Positions 16,921 through 26,248 are shown, numbered from the stretch's first letter. The stretch: DNA of 64,000 nt from Nocardia sp. NBC_00565 (GCF_036345915.1 NZ_CP107785.1:9238001-9302000); one strand, 5' to 3'. Program-made: numbers and translations. Notes: generated from the letters alone by a model not told the origin.

Positions 16921-18468
16921 TCAGTTGACGCAGGGCACAGTGCTGCCGATGGTGGTCGCGACCGGCTTGCCGGAGTCCGGCACTGGCTCGGCCGAGGTCG
17001 TCGTCGCGGTCGATGACGTGGTCGGGGTGAGTCCGGCGGGCATAGTGAAGTCGCTGCCGATGACCACGGTGATGTGACCGGGTTGAATATTCGGCGATGC
17101 CGTGGCGGTGAGGCCGAGGGTGTCGGCCAGCTGCGCGGCGTCGGCGTCCGCGCCGGAACCATAGGTGATCGCGGAGGTCGCGCCCTCGGTGTAGGTGCCG
17201 GTGCCCACGGTGCCCTTCGGATAGCCGCGCTTGGTGAGTGCGGTGGAGAGCTGGGCGGCCCGGCCGCCATAACCGCTCGCGTTCTGGACATCGACGATGC
17301 TGGTCGGGGTGTGGACCGGGGTGGTCGGCGGTGCCTCGACGCCGAATGCGGCGCGGACTTCCTTCTTGATGGCGGCCGGATCGACGATATTGACGTCCTG
17401 ACCGTCGATAGTGTCGTAGCGCAGCACCGGCAGGGTCCGGAACTCGACCGAGATCGAGCCCGCCGAGCCGAGGTCGCGGGCGAAGTCGAGCAGATTCCAG
17501 CCGTCGGACAGCACGATATCGCGGTGCGCCACATCCATCAGGCCCGAGAGCGTGCCGATATTGGTCAGGGTGCCGGTGTCCTTCAACGATTTGGCGACCG
17601 AGGTGAGGAAGGCCTGCTGGCGGTGGGTTCGGTCGAGGTCGCCGTTCTCCAGGCCGTGGCGCTGGCGTACGAACGACAGCGCGTTGGCGGCATCGAGGTG
17701 CTGTGGACCCGCCGGGAAGACCGCGCCGGAGTAGAAGCTGTCGTTGACGGCGTGGTTGAGGCAGACATCGACGCCGCCCAGCTTGTCCGCCAGGTCATAG
17801 AAGCCGACGAGCGATATCTCGGCGAAGCGGTCGATGGGAACGCCGACCAGGTTGCGCACCGTCTGCACGATCGACGCGCGGCCGGCCTCGCGGCCCGCGC
17901 GTTCCAGGGCGACCTTGTCCTTTTGGCCCGCGTTCTCCAACTTGGTCTCGGTGGCGGCCTTCTTCAGGCCGTAGGCCTCCTTGATCTTGGCGTGGTCGTA
18001 GCCGGGGATGCCGGAGACCGCGACGTAGTCGTCGCGCGGAATGGAGAAGGCGACGATTTTGTGCATATCCGCCGGAATGTGCAGCAGGATGAGCGAGTTC
18101 GCGTTGTATCCGCCGTTGTCGCCGTCGCCCGCGTGCAACTGGTCCAGGATGTCCTTCGGCAGGTCCTTGCCGTCGAGATCCTTTCGGGTGTCCAGGCCGA
18201 TCAGCAGGATATTCAGGTCGCCACCGAGGGAGTGTGGCGCGTCCTTGCCGATCGCATCGGTGTGGGTGAAGCCGTTGTCGAATTCGTTCTTGGCCGACCA
18301 GGCGAATCCGGTGCCGGATAGGACGGCGAGCGCGGATATCGAGGCGAGGACGCGGACCGCGATCTTCGCCGCTCGGCGGCCGCGATGGGGTGCCGGAGCC
18401 GCGCGCCGATGCTTGACAGGACGGGCCTGGGCCGTGATCTTGGGGAGTTCGACGGTGTCGTCATCCAT
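16921..18468 (-). CDS. LytR-CpsA-Psr (LCP) family phosphotransferase with LytR_C domain
   Basis: 515 residues: a basic cytoplasmic head, one membrane anchor (about 36-56), an LCP domain beginning NILLIGLDTR and including SIPRDDYV, KIKEAYG and FVRQRHGLENGDLDRTHRQQ, and a C-terminal LytR_C domain (TSIVDVQNASGYGGRAAQLS). LCP enzymes attach glycopolymers such as arabinogalactan to peptidoglycan using polyprenyl-phosphate donors; the conserved Arg and Asp residues of the active site are present. It lies 131 bp upstream of the L,D-transpeptidase on the same strand, consistent with a cell-wall group. Confidence 0.92.
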   Translation of the reverse strand: MDDDTVELPKITAQARPVKHRRAAPAPHRGRRAAKIAVRVLASISALAVLSGTGFAWSAKNEFDNGFTHTDAIGKDAPHSLGGDLNILLIGLDTRKDLDGKDLPKDILDQLHAGDGDNGGYNANSLILLHIPADMHKIVAFSIPRDDYVAVSGIPGYDHAKIKEAYGLKKAATETKLENAGQKDKVALERAGREAGRASIVQTVRNLVGVPIDRFAEISLVGFYDLADKLGGVDVCLNHAVNDSFYSGAVFPAGPQHLDAANALSFVRQRHGLENGDLDRTHRQQAFLTSVAKSLKDTGTLTNIGTLSGLMDVAHRDIVLSDGWNLLDFARDLGSAGSISVEFRTLPVLRYDTIDGQDVNIVDPAAIKKEVRAAFGVEAPPTTPVHTPTSIVDVQNASGYGGRAAQLSTALTKRGYPKGTVGTGTYTEGATSAITYGSGADADAAQLADTLGLTATASPNIQPGHITVVIGSDFTMPAGLTPTTSSTATTTSAEPVPDSGKPVATTIGSTVPCVN

Positions 18469-18656
18469 GGCGACGGCCCTCGTCCCGGATCATTTTCGCC
18501 GCCTCAACATTCGTCTCGACTAGTTCGGTACCGCGCACGTCCGGGTCCTAACCGCTAACCGGCTGGTTGCCACGTCAGCTGATCCAGTGTTACCGGCTCG
18601 GCGTGGGTGAGGCAAGAATCGGACATTGTGACCTGCGCTGATTCACCTCTAGGGTC

Positions 18657-19319
18657 ATGATCATGACTGCTCCCGTACTTCTCGTTCTCGGTGCCGGCCC
18701 CGGTGTCGGGCTATCGGTCGGCCGTCTTTTCGCGCATGATGGATACGTGGTTGTGCTGGCCTGCCGACTGCTCGAGGAGGCCGAGCCGTTGGCGGAGCAA
18801 CTCAGGACGGAAGGCTTCGATGCCCATGGTGTCGATGTCGATTTGGCAGATCCCGCTGATGTCAATCGTATTGTGACCGAGGCGGGGGAGCGGCACGGTC
18901 GGATCGACGTGCTGCACTTCAATCCGAGCATCTTCCGGCAGTCGGATCCGTTGCGGTTGACCGTCGCGGAGTTGATCGAGGACTTCACCATCGGTGCCGC
19001 GGCCCTGCTGCCGGCGGTACAGGCCGCCCGGCCGTTCTTCGCCGCTGGCGCCCGTGTGCTCGTCACCGGAAGCGCTGCGGCCGACAAGCCGTGGAATCAG
19101 GCCGCGTCGCTCGGTGTCCAGAAGGCGGCGGTGCGCAATCTCGTCACCAGCCTGGACACCACCCTGGCGCCCGAGGGTTTTCGCGCGGTCGCGGTGCAGA
19201 TCAACGGCGTCCTCGCCGAGGAGGGCGCGTTCACTCGGGGCCGTGTTGCGGAGGCTTTGCACGCCGCCGCCGTACGTCCCCTTGACGAATGGACACCACA
19301 CGTGACCTATGACGGCTGA
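18657..19319 (+). CDS. SDR-family oxidoreductase, atypical (no catalytic Tyr)
   Basis: 220 residues with a Rossmann fold: the cofactor loop GAGPGVGLSVG, strand-5 region VLVTGSAA and the dinucleotide-specificity region ACRLLEEAE. Classical SDRs have Ser-X12-Tyr-XXX-Lys; here the Ser is present but the YxxxK position reads LGVQK, so the Tyr is missing. The Asn normally in NNAG is in HFNPS. Catalysis by the usual mechanism is doubtful; the protein may bind NAD(P) for another purpose. Its stop overlaps the next start by one base (TGATG), coupling it to a serine hydrolase. Confidence 0.82.
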   Translation: MIMTAPVLLVLGAGPGVGLSVGRLFAHDGYVVVLACRLLEEAEPLAEQLRTEGFDAHGVDVDLADPADVNRIVTEAGERHGRIDVLHFNPSIFRQSDPLRLTVAELIEDFTIGAAALLPAVQAARPFFAAGARVLVTGSAAADKPWNQAASLGVQKAAVRNLVTSLDTTLAPEGFRAVAVQINGVLAEEGAFTRGRVAEALHAAAVRPLDEWTPHVTYDG

Positions 19320-20566
19320 TGCCGCGAAACGCGCCGATCGGCAACGACACGCCGGTTCCGAATTCCCTTCGAGCCGAACGGGTTGCGCACGGGTATCTCC
19401 GTGCGCACCGAAGGGGCGGCCGAGCGGGCCGTGGCGATGCAGGATTGCTGCGGTGGCTCGCGGTAGCGATGGCATTGGTTGCGGCACTGGCGATTTCGCT
19501 GTTGCCGAATTTCGCGACGTGCTCCGCGGCCCCCGTCGAGGTGTTGCAGACCCGGCTGGATGATCTGGTCCGATCGACCGCCGTTCCCGGTGCGCAGCTG
19601 GTGCTGACCGCCGATGGCAGTGATACCCAGATCGACAGCGGCGTCGGCGATCTCGGGACGGGTACTGCCTTTCCGGATAATGCGCAGGTCAGGATCGCCA
19701 GTAATACCAAGACATTCGTCGCGACGGTGGTGCTGCAGCTGGTGGGGGAGGGCCGAGTGCAGCTCGACGCCCCGATCGAGCGTTATCTGCCCGGCGTGGT
19801 GCGCGGTCCCGGTGGGGATGGGAATCTGATAACCGTCCGAAATCTGTTGCAGCACACCAGCGGTATTCCCAACTACCTCCCCCGGTTGGACATGGATTCC
19901 GTTGCGGCGTTGCGGCAGTACCAGACCGCGGATCAGCTGATCCGGCTCGGCTTGGATGCGCCCGCGGAGTTCGCGCCCGGTTCGCACTTCAAATACTCCA
20001 ATACCAACTATCTGCTGGTCGGGAAGCTGATCGAGCAGGTGACCGGCAGGCCGGTGGGTGTCGAGGTGACCAAGCGCATCCTGGTGCCGCTGGATCTGCG
20101 CAACACGTACTGGCCCGCGTTCCCAGTGGAGAACGTCATTCGGGGCCCGCACCCGCGTGGATATCAGTACTTCGACGGAAACCGGGTCGATATCACCGAT
20201 ATCGACCCGGGCTGGGGCCTATCCGACGGCGCACTGGTCTCCACGGGCGCGGACCTGAACCACTTCTTCGCGGCCCTGCTGGCAGGAAGGCTGCTGCCCC
20301 CGGCGGAACTCGCCGAGATGCAAGGAACCATCCCGACCGACAACCCGGCCCTCGGCGACGGTGTCGGCCTCGGCCTGTTCCATCGCACCAACCCCTGCGG
20401 CATCGCTATCTGGAGCCACGGCGGTGTGATGGACGGCTTCTTCGTCTTCGGCGGCTACACCCCCGACCGCGCGATCACGGTCAGCCTCAACCAAGTTCCG
20501 CCGCTGTTCGGGTTGGTCCACAAGGCGCAAATGGACGACTTGGTGGACGCCGCGTTCTGTGGGTAG
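19319..20566 (+). CDS. Membrane-anchored or secreted serine hydrolase (class C beta-lactamase/DD-peptidase-like)
   Basis: 415 residues. A basic N-terminus and one hydrophobic segment (WLAVAMALVAALAISLLP, about 46-63) precede a beta-lactamase-fold domain: SNTK (Ser128, Lys131) as the SxxK motif, YSN (Tyr226) as the YxN motif and a late GVMDGF in the KTG position region. Such proteins include DD-carboxypeptidases, D-aminopeptidases and esterases acting outside the cell. The start ATG 19319 overlaps the SDR stop; a later start closer to the membrane segment is possible. Convergent with the YceI gene six bases away. Confidence 0.88.
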   Translation: MPRNAPIGNDTPVPNSLRAERVAHGYLRAHRRGGRAGRGDAGLLRWLAVAMALVAALAISLLPNFATCSAAPVEVLQTRLDDLVRSTAVPGAQLVLTADGSDTQIDSGVGDLGTGTAFPDNAQVRIASNTKTFVATVVLQLVGEGRVQLDAPIERYLPGVVRGPGGDGNLITVRNLLQHTSGIPNYLPRLDMDSVAALRQYQTADQLIRLGLDAPAEFAPGSHFKYSNTNYLLVGKLIEQVTGRPVGVEVTKRILVPLDLRNTYWPAFPVENVIRGPHPRGYQYFDGNRVDITDIDPGWGLSDGALVSTGADLNHFFAALLAGRLLPPAELAEMQGTIPTDNPALGDGVGLGLFHRTNPCGIAIWSHGGVMDGFFVFGGYTPDRAITVSLNQVPPLFGLVHKAQMDDLVDAAFCG

Positions 20567-20572
20567 TGCCGA

Positions 20573-21121
20573 TCAGGCCTGCAGGCCGACCTCGATCTCC
20601 AGGGTGAGGGTGATCTTGTCGCCGATGACCGCGCCGCCGTCGGGGAGCGGCATATCGATGGTGATACCGAAGTCGCGGCGATTGATGACGGTCTTGACCT
20701 CGAAACCGGCGACCGGGCCCTGGCCCATGCCGGGGTTGACGCCGAGGAACTCCACGTCGAGGGAGACCGGGCGGGTGGTGCCGCGGATGGTGAACTCACC
20801 GTCGACGACGAAATCCTGGCCGTTGACCCGGAATCCGGTCGACTTGAAGGTGGCGATCGGGAAGTCGGCCGCGTGGAAGAAGTCGGCGGTGCGCAGGTGC
20901 GCGTCGCGCTGCTCGTTGTCGGTGGTCACCGAGTCGACCAGGATCTCGGCTTCGGCCGAGGCGCTGCCGTCCTCGTTGATGACCAGCTTGCCGGAGAAGT
21001 CGGCGAAGCGGCCGCGAACCTTGCTGACCATCAGGTGACGCACGGTGAACCCGAGGTTGGAGTGGGCGGGATCGATGGCCCAGGTGCCGGCGGTCAGAGC
21101 CTTTGCGGTGGTGGTCGACAT
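20573..21121 (-). CDS. YceI family lipid-binding protein
   Basis: 182 residues spanning one full YceI lipocalin-like beta-barrel: GTWAIDPAHSNLGFTVRHLM at the start, HLRTADFFHAADFPIATF in the middle and INRRDFGITIDMPLPDGG before the end. The family binds isoprenoid chains such as polyprenyl derivatives. No signal peptide is present, so this copy is cytoplasmic, as is common in actinobacteria. A strong pyrimidine/AGGAG-type site lies before the ATG at 21121. Confidence 0.93.
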   Translation of the reverse strand: MSTTTAKALTAGTWAIDPAHSNLGFTVRHLMVSKVRGRFADFSGKLVINEDGSASAEAEILVDSVTTDNEQRDAHLRTADFFHAADFPIATFKSTGFRVNGQDFVVDGEFTIRGTTRPVSLDVEFLGVNPGMGQGPVAGFEVKTVINRRDFGITIDMPLPDGGAVIGDKITLTLEIEVGLQA

Positions 21122-21218
21122 TGTCGGTCTCCTCAGATAGTTGATATTTCAATTACTTGGATGTGAGCGGGTATTCAGTTCTGGCACTACATGATCGGTG
21201 CGCCATTGCACCGAATGA

Positions 21219-22355
21219 TCAGCCTCCGAGCGATTGCGCGAAAGGCGCGGGATCGTCGCGATCCGACGGATGGTCGCGCCGGCTTGTCTTATCAGCGACC
21301 AGCGACGCGTGCGTCGGAGCATCCGGGACATGGGCCGGTCGCAATGCGTCGAACTCCTTGCGCAGCACCGGAACTACCTCTGCGCCGAGCAGATCGAGTT
21401 GCTCCAGCACCGTCTGCAACGGTAGACCCGCGTGGTCCATCAGGAACAGCTGTCGCTGATAGTCGCCGAAGGTTTCGCGGAAGGTCATGGTCTTCTCGAT
21501 GACCTCTTGCGGACTGCCGACGGTCAGCGGTGTCTGCTCGGTGAACTCCTCGAGTGACGGGCCGTGGCCGTAGACCGGTGCGTTGTCGAAGTAGGGGCGG
21601 AACTCACGCACCGCGTCCTGAGAGTTCTTGCGCATGAACACCTGTCCGCCCAGTCCGACGATCGCCTGGTCCGCGGTGCCGTGGCCGTAGTGTTCGAAGC
21701 GCCGCCGGTACAGCTCGATGAGCCGCTGGAAGTGCTGCTTGGGCCAGAAGATGTTGTTGGCGAAGAAGCCGTCGCCGTAATACGCGGCCTGCTCGGCGAT
21801 TTCGGGGCTGCGGATCGATCCGTGCCATACGAACGGCGGTACGCCGTCGAGCGGACGCGGCGTTGCGGTGAACGACTGCAACGGAGTTCGGTACTGTCCC
21901 TCCCAGTCGAGGACATCCTCGCGCCAAAGCCGGTGCAGCAGATGGTAGTTCTCGATGGCCAACGGGATGCCGTCGCGAATGTCCTTGCCGAACCAGGGGT
22001 AGACCGGACCGGTATTGCCGCGGCCGAGCATCAGATCGACCCGGCCGTCGGCCAGGTGCTGCAACATCGCGAAGTCCTCGGCGATCTTCACCGGGTCGTT
22101 CGTGGTGATGAGCGTGGTCGCGGTGGACAGTTGCAGCCGCTCGGTCTGCGCGGCGATGAAGCCGAGCATCGTGGTCGGGGACGACGGCACGAACGGCGGA
22201 TTGTGGTGCTCACCGGTGGCGAAGACATCGAGGCCGACTTCCTCGGCCTTGCGTGCGATCGTCACCATCGCCTTGATGCGCTCGTGCTCGGTCGGGGCAC
22301 GACCGGTCGTCGGGTCGACCGTCACATCGCCGACGGTGAAGATTCCGAACTGCAC
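21219..22355 (-). CDS. LLM-class (luciferase-like) flavin/F420-dependent oxidoreductase
   Basis: About 378 residues with the bacterial-luciferase TIM barrel: IFTVGDVTVDPTTG at the N-terminus, ATGEHHNPPF, TTLITTNDPVKIAEDF, DLMLGRGNTGPVYPW, and a C-terminal QLFLMDHAGLPLQ. Members use FMN or F420 to oxidise varied substrates. GTG 22355 is fixed by GAGGAGG four bases upstream; longer in-frame starts are not supported. The last 30 residues after the family end are charged and low in structure. A TetR gene lies upstream on the same strand, 100 bp away. Confidence 0.9.
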   Translation of the reverse strand: MQFGIFTVGDVTVDPTTGRAPTEHERIKAMVTIARKAEEVGLDVFATGEHHNPPFVPSSPTTMLGFIAAQTERLQLSTATTLITTNDPVKIAEDFAMLQHLADGRVDLMLGRGNTGPVYPWFGKDIRDGIPLAIENYHLLHRLWREDVLDWEGQYRTPLQSFTATPRPLDGVPPFVWHGSIRSPEIAEQAAYYGDGFFANNIFWPKQHFQRLIELYRRRFEHYGHGTADQAIVGLGGQVFMRKNSQDAVREFRPYFDNAPVYGHGPSLEEFTEQTPLTVGSPQEVIEKTMTFRETFGDYQRQLFLMDHAGLPLQTVLEQLDLLGAEVVPVLRKEFDALRPAHVPDAPTHASLVADKTSRRDHPSDRDDPAPFAQSLGG

Positions 22356-22454
22356 GACGCCTCCTCTCGGGAAAGTCTGACACCTATTTGGTGGATATGG
22401 CAACCAACAGGGCCGTGTAGTCATCTATTCCCGAGGCCGCGCATATGACGGTGA

Positions 22455-23165
22455 TCACTTGTGCGGCTGGTGTAGCCGCGACTCCAGGCCATCCAGCACG
22501 CACAGCAAACCGAAATCGAAGGCCAACGCGCGGGCGGTCTGCTGGTCGGCGGGGATGGTTTCGCGATAGTCCGCGAGCATTTCGGGGTAGTCGGCGCCCA
22601 ATTCGTCCATGGCCTCGATCACGATCTCGGGGTCGATACCCTTCTCGCCGAATGCCTTCGTGGCCGTGATCTCCGGAATGACCTGGCCGAGTACGTAACT
22701 CGTCAGAGTGCTGCTGGCGAGGTAGACGTCGACGCCGGTGAACCCGGCTCCGATGAACGTGCGGCGCAGTTGGTCACTGAGCGCGAAGGCCTTCGGGCCG
22801 ACGCTCGGCATGGTGCCGATCAAGCTGGTGACCCACGGGTGGTCGAGCATGGTGGCGCGGAAGTTGTAGGCGAAGGTGGTTGCCACCTCGCGCCACGAGG
22901 TCTGTTCCGGATCCGGGATTCCCATCAGCCCCCAGATCTCGTCGAGGGCGAGTTCCAGCAGTTCATCCTTGTTTCGGACGTGCCAGTAGAGACTGGTCGC
23001 GCCCGCGTCGAGTTTCGCGCCGAGCTTGCGCATGCTCAGCGCGCCCATGCCCTCGCTGTCCAGTAGCTCCAAGGCGGCGGCGACGATCTGGTCGCGGCGC
23101 AGTCCGGCCGCCTTGGGCTGGCGCGGCTCGCGGATCCACACCGAGGAGAACTGCTGCTGTGTCAC
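22455..23165 (-). CDS. TetR-family repressor, divergent from an MFS drug exporter
   Basis: About 236 residues. The HTH covers IVAAALELLDSEGMGALSMR and AGATSLYWHVRNKDELL, followed by the TetR_C_1-type ligand domain (class related to tetracycline repressor). GTG 23165 is given; a GTG at 23189 is an alternative that would start inside the palindrome at 23184-23198 as a leaderless message. The gene is divergent from an MFS exporter, the classic arrangement for a repressor that senses the exported drug. Confidence 0.88.
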   Translation of the reverse strand: MTQQQFSSVWIREPRQPKAAGLRRDQIVAAALELLDSEGMGALSMRKLGAKLDAGATSLYWHVRNKDELLELALDEIWGLMGIPDPEQTSWREVATTFAYNFRATMLDHPWVTSLIGTMPSVGPKAFALSDQLRRTFIGAGFTGVDVYLASSTLTSYVLGQVIPEITATKAFGEKGIDPEIVIEAMDELGADYPEMLADYRETIPADQQTARALAFDFGLLCVLDGLESRLHQPHK

Positions 23166-23183
23166 GGGCTCAGCATAATTCTC

Positions 23184-23198
23184 TCGCACACTGTGCGA
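23184..23198. promoter_or_regulatory. Perfect palindrome, TetR operator between repressor and exporter
   Basis: TCGCACA-C-TGTGCGA is a perfect 15-base palindrome in the 54-bp gap between the divergent TetR and MFS genes, overlapping where both promoters must lie. It is the best candidate operator for this pair. Confidence 0.65.
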
Positions 23199-23218
23199 TT
23201 CTATCGTACGGTGTTCTA

Positions 23219-24676
23219 GTGGAATCGAACGTTGTGCGAGACCCTCGCCGCTGGTGGATCCTGGGGGTCCTCTGTCTGTCCCTGCTGGTGCTGATGATCG
23301 ACGGCACCGTGCTCAATATCGCTATCCCGTCGCTGATCCGCGAACTCGACGCGACGCCGTCGGACGTCCAGTGGATCCTCGACGCCTACGTGCTCGTCTT
23401 CGCTGGACTGTTGCTCACCGCGGGCAGCCTCTCCGACCGGTTCGGGCGGCGGCGCATGCTGATCCTTGGCCTCGCGCTGTTCGGCGCGGCCTCGCTGGCG
23501 GCCGTGCTGGCCACCGAACCGTGGCAGGTGGTCGCGGCCCGCGCGGCGATGGGTGTCGGCGGTTCGCTGCTGATGCCCTCGACCCTGTCCATCCTGATGA
23601 CCACCTTCGCCGAGGACGAGCGGCGCAAGGCGATGGCGGGCTGGTCCACCGTGGCCATGGTCGGCATCGTCCTCGGACCGACGCTGGGTGGCTTTCTGCT
23701 GCAACACTTTTGGTGGGGCTCGGTGTTCCTGCTCAATATTCCGGTCGCGGTCCTCGCAATTGTCGCCGCACTGGTGTTGATGCCGGAATCCACCGGTGAG
23801 CAGCGGCCGGTCGACCTCGTCGGGGTGGTGCTGTCCATCGTCGCGCTCGGCTCGACGGTCTACGTGATCATCGAACGTGAGTGGAATATCCCGATGATCG
23901 GGCTCGCCGTTGTCGCGGCGCTGGCGTTCGTGGTCTGGGAGAGCCGGTCCGCGCATCCGATGCTGCCGCTGGCGGTATTCCGCAATCGCGACTTCACCGG
24001 AACCTGCTTGACGTTGTTGCTGATGGTGTTCGGCATGGGCGCGATCATGCTGATGCTCACCCAATACCTGCAGTTCGTGCTCGGCTACGGGCCGATGAAG
24101 GCGGGTCTGGCGCTGCTGCCGTACGCCGTGGCCGCCGCGGTGTGCAACGGTCTCGGCGCGACCCTGGGCAAGAAGTTGAGCAATAAGACGCTCATTGTCT
24201 CGGGTCTGCTCGTCATGGGCGTCTCCTTCGCCATCCTCGCGGTCGGCTCCGGCTACGGGGTGGTCCTGATCAGCATGCTGGTCATGGGAATCGGCGGTGG
24301 TCTCGCGGGTCCGGCTGCCTACGCCGCGATCATGAGCGCGATTCCGCTCGAGCACGCGGGCGTCGGCTCGGCCATGAACGACACCCTGCAGCAAGTCGGC
24401 ATGGCGATCAGCATCGCGATCCTGGGCAGCGTCCTGGCCGGTGTCTTCACCTCGCACATGCCCGACGACGCGCCGACCGCCGCACGCGAATCCATCGGCG
24501 CTGCTTTCCAACTGGGTTACGCCGAACCGGCCAAGGAGGCGTTCACCGCCGCCATGTCCACCGGTGCCTGGATCAGTGCGGGATTCAGCATCGCCGCGGC
24601 GTTGCTGGGACTGGCGCTGCTGCGGACGCGCCCCGCGCCGCAGGTCGACACGCCGGAGGAGGTAACCGTGTCGTAG
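23219..24676 (+). CDS. MFS multidrug exporter, DHA2 (14-TM) family
   Basis: 485 residues, about 14 membrane helices. Family markers are the motif D region LDAYVLVFAGLLLTAGSLSD, the loop-2/3 motif A SDRFGRRRM, and motif C-like GIVLGPTLGGF in helix 5. DHA2 pumps are proton-driven exporters of drugs and dyes. Start GTG 23219 was chosen because upstream codons are antisense to the TetR gene; GTG 23234 is possible. Regulation by the divergent TetR via the palindrome at 23184 is very likely. Confidence 0.92.
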   Translation: MESNVVRDPRRWWILGVLCLSLLVLMIDGTVLNIAIPSLIRELDATPSDVQWILDAYVLVFAGLLLTAGSLSDRFGRRRMLILGLALFGAASLAAVLATEPWQVVAARAAMGVGGSLLMPSTLSILMTTFAEDERRKAMAGWSTVAMVGIVLGPTLGGFLLQHFWWGSVFLLNIPVAVLAIVAALVLMPESTGEQRPVDLVGVVLSIVALGSTVYVIIEREWNIPMIGLAVVAALAFVVWESRSAHPMLPLAVFRNRDFTGTCLTLLLMVFGMGAIMLMLTQYLQFVLGYGPMKAGLALLPYAVAAAVCNGLGATLGKKLSNKTLIVSGLLVMGVSFAILAVGSGYGVVLISMLVMGIGGGLAGPAAYAAIMSAIPLEHAGVGSAMNDTLQQVGMAISIAILGSVLAGVFTSHMPDDAPTAARESIGAAFQLGYAEPAKEAFTAAMSTGAWISAGFSIAAALLGLALLRTRPAPQVDTPEEVTVS

Positions 24677-24847
24677 CTCGTTCTCGATTTCCGTCTCGAA
24701 TCCACTCGCCTGAGGCCGTCGGCTCGGCTAGGCTCCCCTCGATCTCCTTGCCGCGCATATGAGTAGATTGCACAGGGAGCATCTCGAGCGCGGGGAGAGT
24801 CGAGCCTCGGCGCGGGTGGCGCGGAGGGCGAAAACCCTGATGACGGA

Positions 24848-25660
24848 ATGGAATACCGAATGAAGCTTTGCGATAGCACTGCGGCGGCGATCCTTGTCAT
24901 CGGTGCCGTGACCCTGGGCGCCGGAGTCTCGCATGCCGAGCCGGTCGACACACCCGCGCGGCAGGACATCACCTACTCGGTCAAGCTGGTCGACAAGACG
25001 GTCGTCGCCAGCTTGCGCGGCGGCACCTTCACCCTGTCCAAGGCGGTGGGCAGTGAGCTGACGGCAGGCGGCGACGGTCGACTGGTCGACAAGGACGGCA
25101 CGCTGGTCGACAAAGACGGCAAGGCCGCCGATATCGCCGACGTGGTCGACGTGGTCGACCTCGCCGATAGCGACGGCCACGTCGTCGTGACGCTGCCGCT
25201 GCAGTTCCGGGTGGCCGATACCGAAATCCCGGTCACGCCGGTGCTGCAGAAGGACGGCACGGTGCTGGAACTGGCGCCGCAGAAGCCCGCGGGGCTCGAC
25301 ATCTCCCAACCGCTGGCCGTCAAGCCGGTGGCCTCGGTGGTCGAAAACCAGCGCGCCCGTGACGAATTCGCCACTCAGTTCGGTCTGGCCACGGCGGTCG
25401 GTACTTTCGTCGGCACCGCCATCGGCGCGGTTGTCGGCTGCGTCATCACCATTGTCGCCGGGTGCATCGGCGGGTTCACTGTCGGCGCGGCCATCGGCGG
25501 GATCATCGGCACGGTGATCGGCGGTAGTCCCATCCTGGTCACCTCCGGTGTGGATTACGTCAACACGATGTTCGCGCCGGACGGCACCACCCGGTTCGCG
25601 GACAAGCCGACGACGACCAAGCCCGCGCCGACTCCGACCCTGACGCCCGCGCCGAAGTAG
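24848..25660 (+). CDS. Secreted protein of unknown function with glycine-zipper region
   Basis: 270 residues. A Sec signal (AAAILVIGAVTLGAGVSHA) is followed by a beta-rich domain with repeated LVDKDG words, and from about residue 180 by a Gly/Ala/Ile-rich segment (GTFVGTAIGAVVGCVIT, GAAIGGIIGTVIGGS) able to insert into or span a membrane as a glycine zipper, ending in a Pro/Thr-rich tail. The pattern recalls small actinobacterial exported proteins without assigned role. The start may be ATG 24848 or 24860. It is convergent with the TetR gene, stops adjoining. Confidence 0.75.
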   Translation: MEYRMKLCDSTAAAILVIGAVTLGAGVSHAEPVDTPARQDITYSVKLVDKTVVASLRGGTFTLSKAVGSELTAGGDGRLVDKDGTLVDKDGKAADIADVVDVVDLADSDGHVVVTLPLQFRVADTEIPVTPVLQKDGTVLELAPQKPAGLDISQPLAVKPVASVVENQRARDEFATQFGLATAVGTFVGTAIGAVVGCVITIVAGCIGGFTVGAAIGGIIGTVIGGSPILVTSGVDYVNTMFAPDGTTRFADKPTTTKPAPTPTLTPAPK

Positions 25661-26239
25661 TCACACCTTGTCGCTGGCCAGTTGGCAGGTCAGCGTCTGG
25701 CCCACGGCGTGCAGCGGTGCGGTCGAGCGGAGGGTGCGGCTGAGGATGAACGCGCCCTCGAGTGCACTCAACAGCGCGAGGGTGAATCGGTGTGCCTCGG
25801 CCGCATCCAGTCCGCGGCGGGTGAAGTAGTCGGTGCACTCGCGCACCCATGAGTCGATGACCTCGGCCGCGACCGCGCGCAGCGCGGGTTCGCTATCAGC
25901 GATCTCGCCCGCGATCGTGACGACCGGGCACATATTGATCCACCCGGCCTGCTCCATCTGCTCGGCCGCCGCGACGAACGCGGCAGGCACCGCCGCGCGC
26001 AGATCCTCGTGCGGATCCATCAGCAGCGGCAGCAACTGGATATACGCCGCGCCCGCGGCGCGCAGGGCCTCGGCCGCGATCTGCTGTTTGCCTTCCGGAA
26101 AGTGGTGATACAGCGAGCCCATCGGCGCGCGCGCCAGTTCGCTCACTTGCTTCACCGTCGTCGCGCCGTAACCCTGTCGGCGCATCAACTCGGCCATCGC
26201 GGTGCGAATCCGGTCCCTGGTTGACAGCTCTGCGTCCAC
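25661..26239 (-). CDS. TetR-family repressor (LmrA/YxaF-like)
   Basis: 192 residues starting GTG 26239. The HTH (RIRTAMAELMRRQGYGATTV, ARAPMGSLYHHFPEGKQQI) and the C-terminal domain with GWINMCPVVTIAGEIADSEP are typical of the LmrA/YxaF subgroup, which controls efflux or detoxification genes. The gene is divergent from an alpha/beta hydrolase 54 bp away, with an inverted-repeat operator between them, so it likely represses both. Confidence 0.9.
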   Translation of the reverse strand: MDAELSTRDRIRTAMAELMRRQGYGATTVKQVSELARAPMGSLYHHFPEGKQQIAAEALRAAGAAYIQLLPLLMDPHEDLRAAVPAAFVAAAEQMEQAGWINMCPVVTIAGEIADSEPALRAVAAEVIDSWVRECTDYFTRRGLDAAEAHRFTLALLSALEGAFILSRTLRSTAPLHAVGQTLTCQLASDKV

Positions 26240-26248
26240 AACGTAAGA

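Noticed and set aside
23216..24511. 431-codon frame antisense to the MFS exporter
   Set aside because: His/Arg/Gln-rich shadow of a membrane protein gene; no motif.
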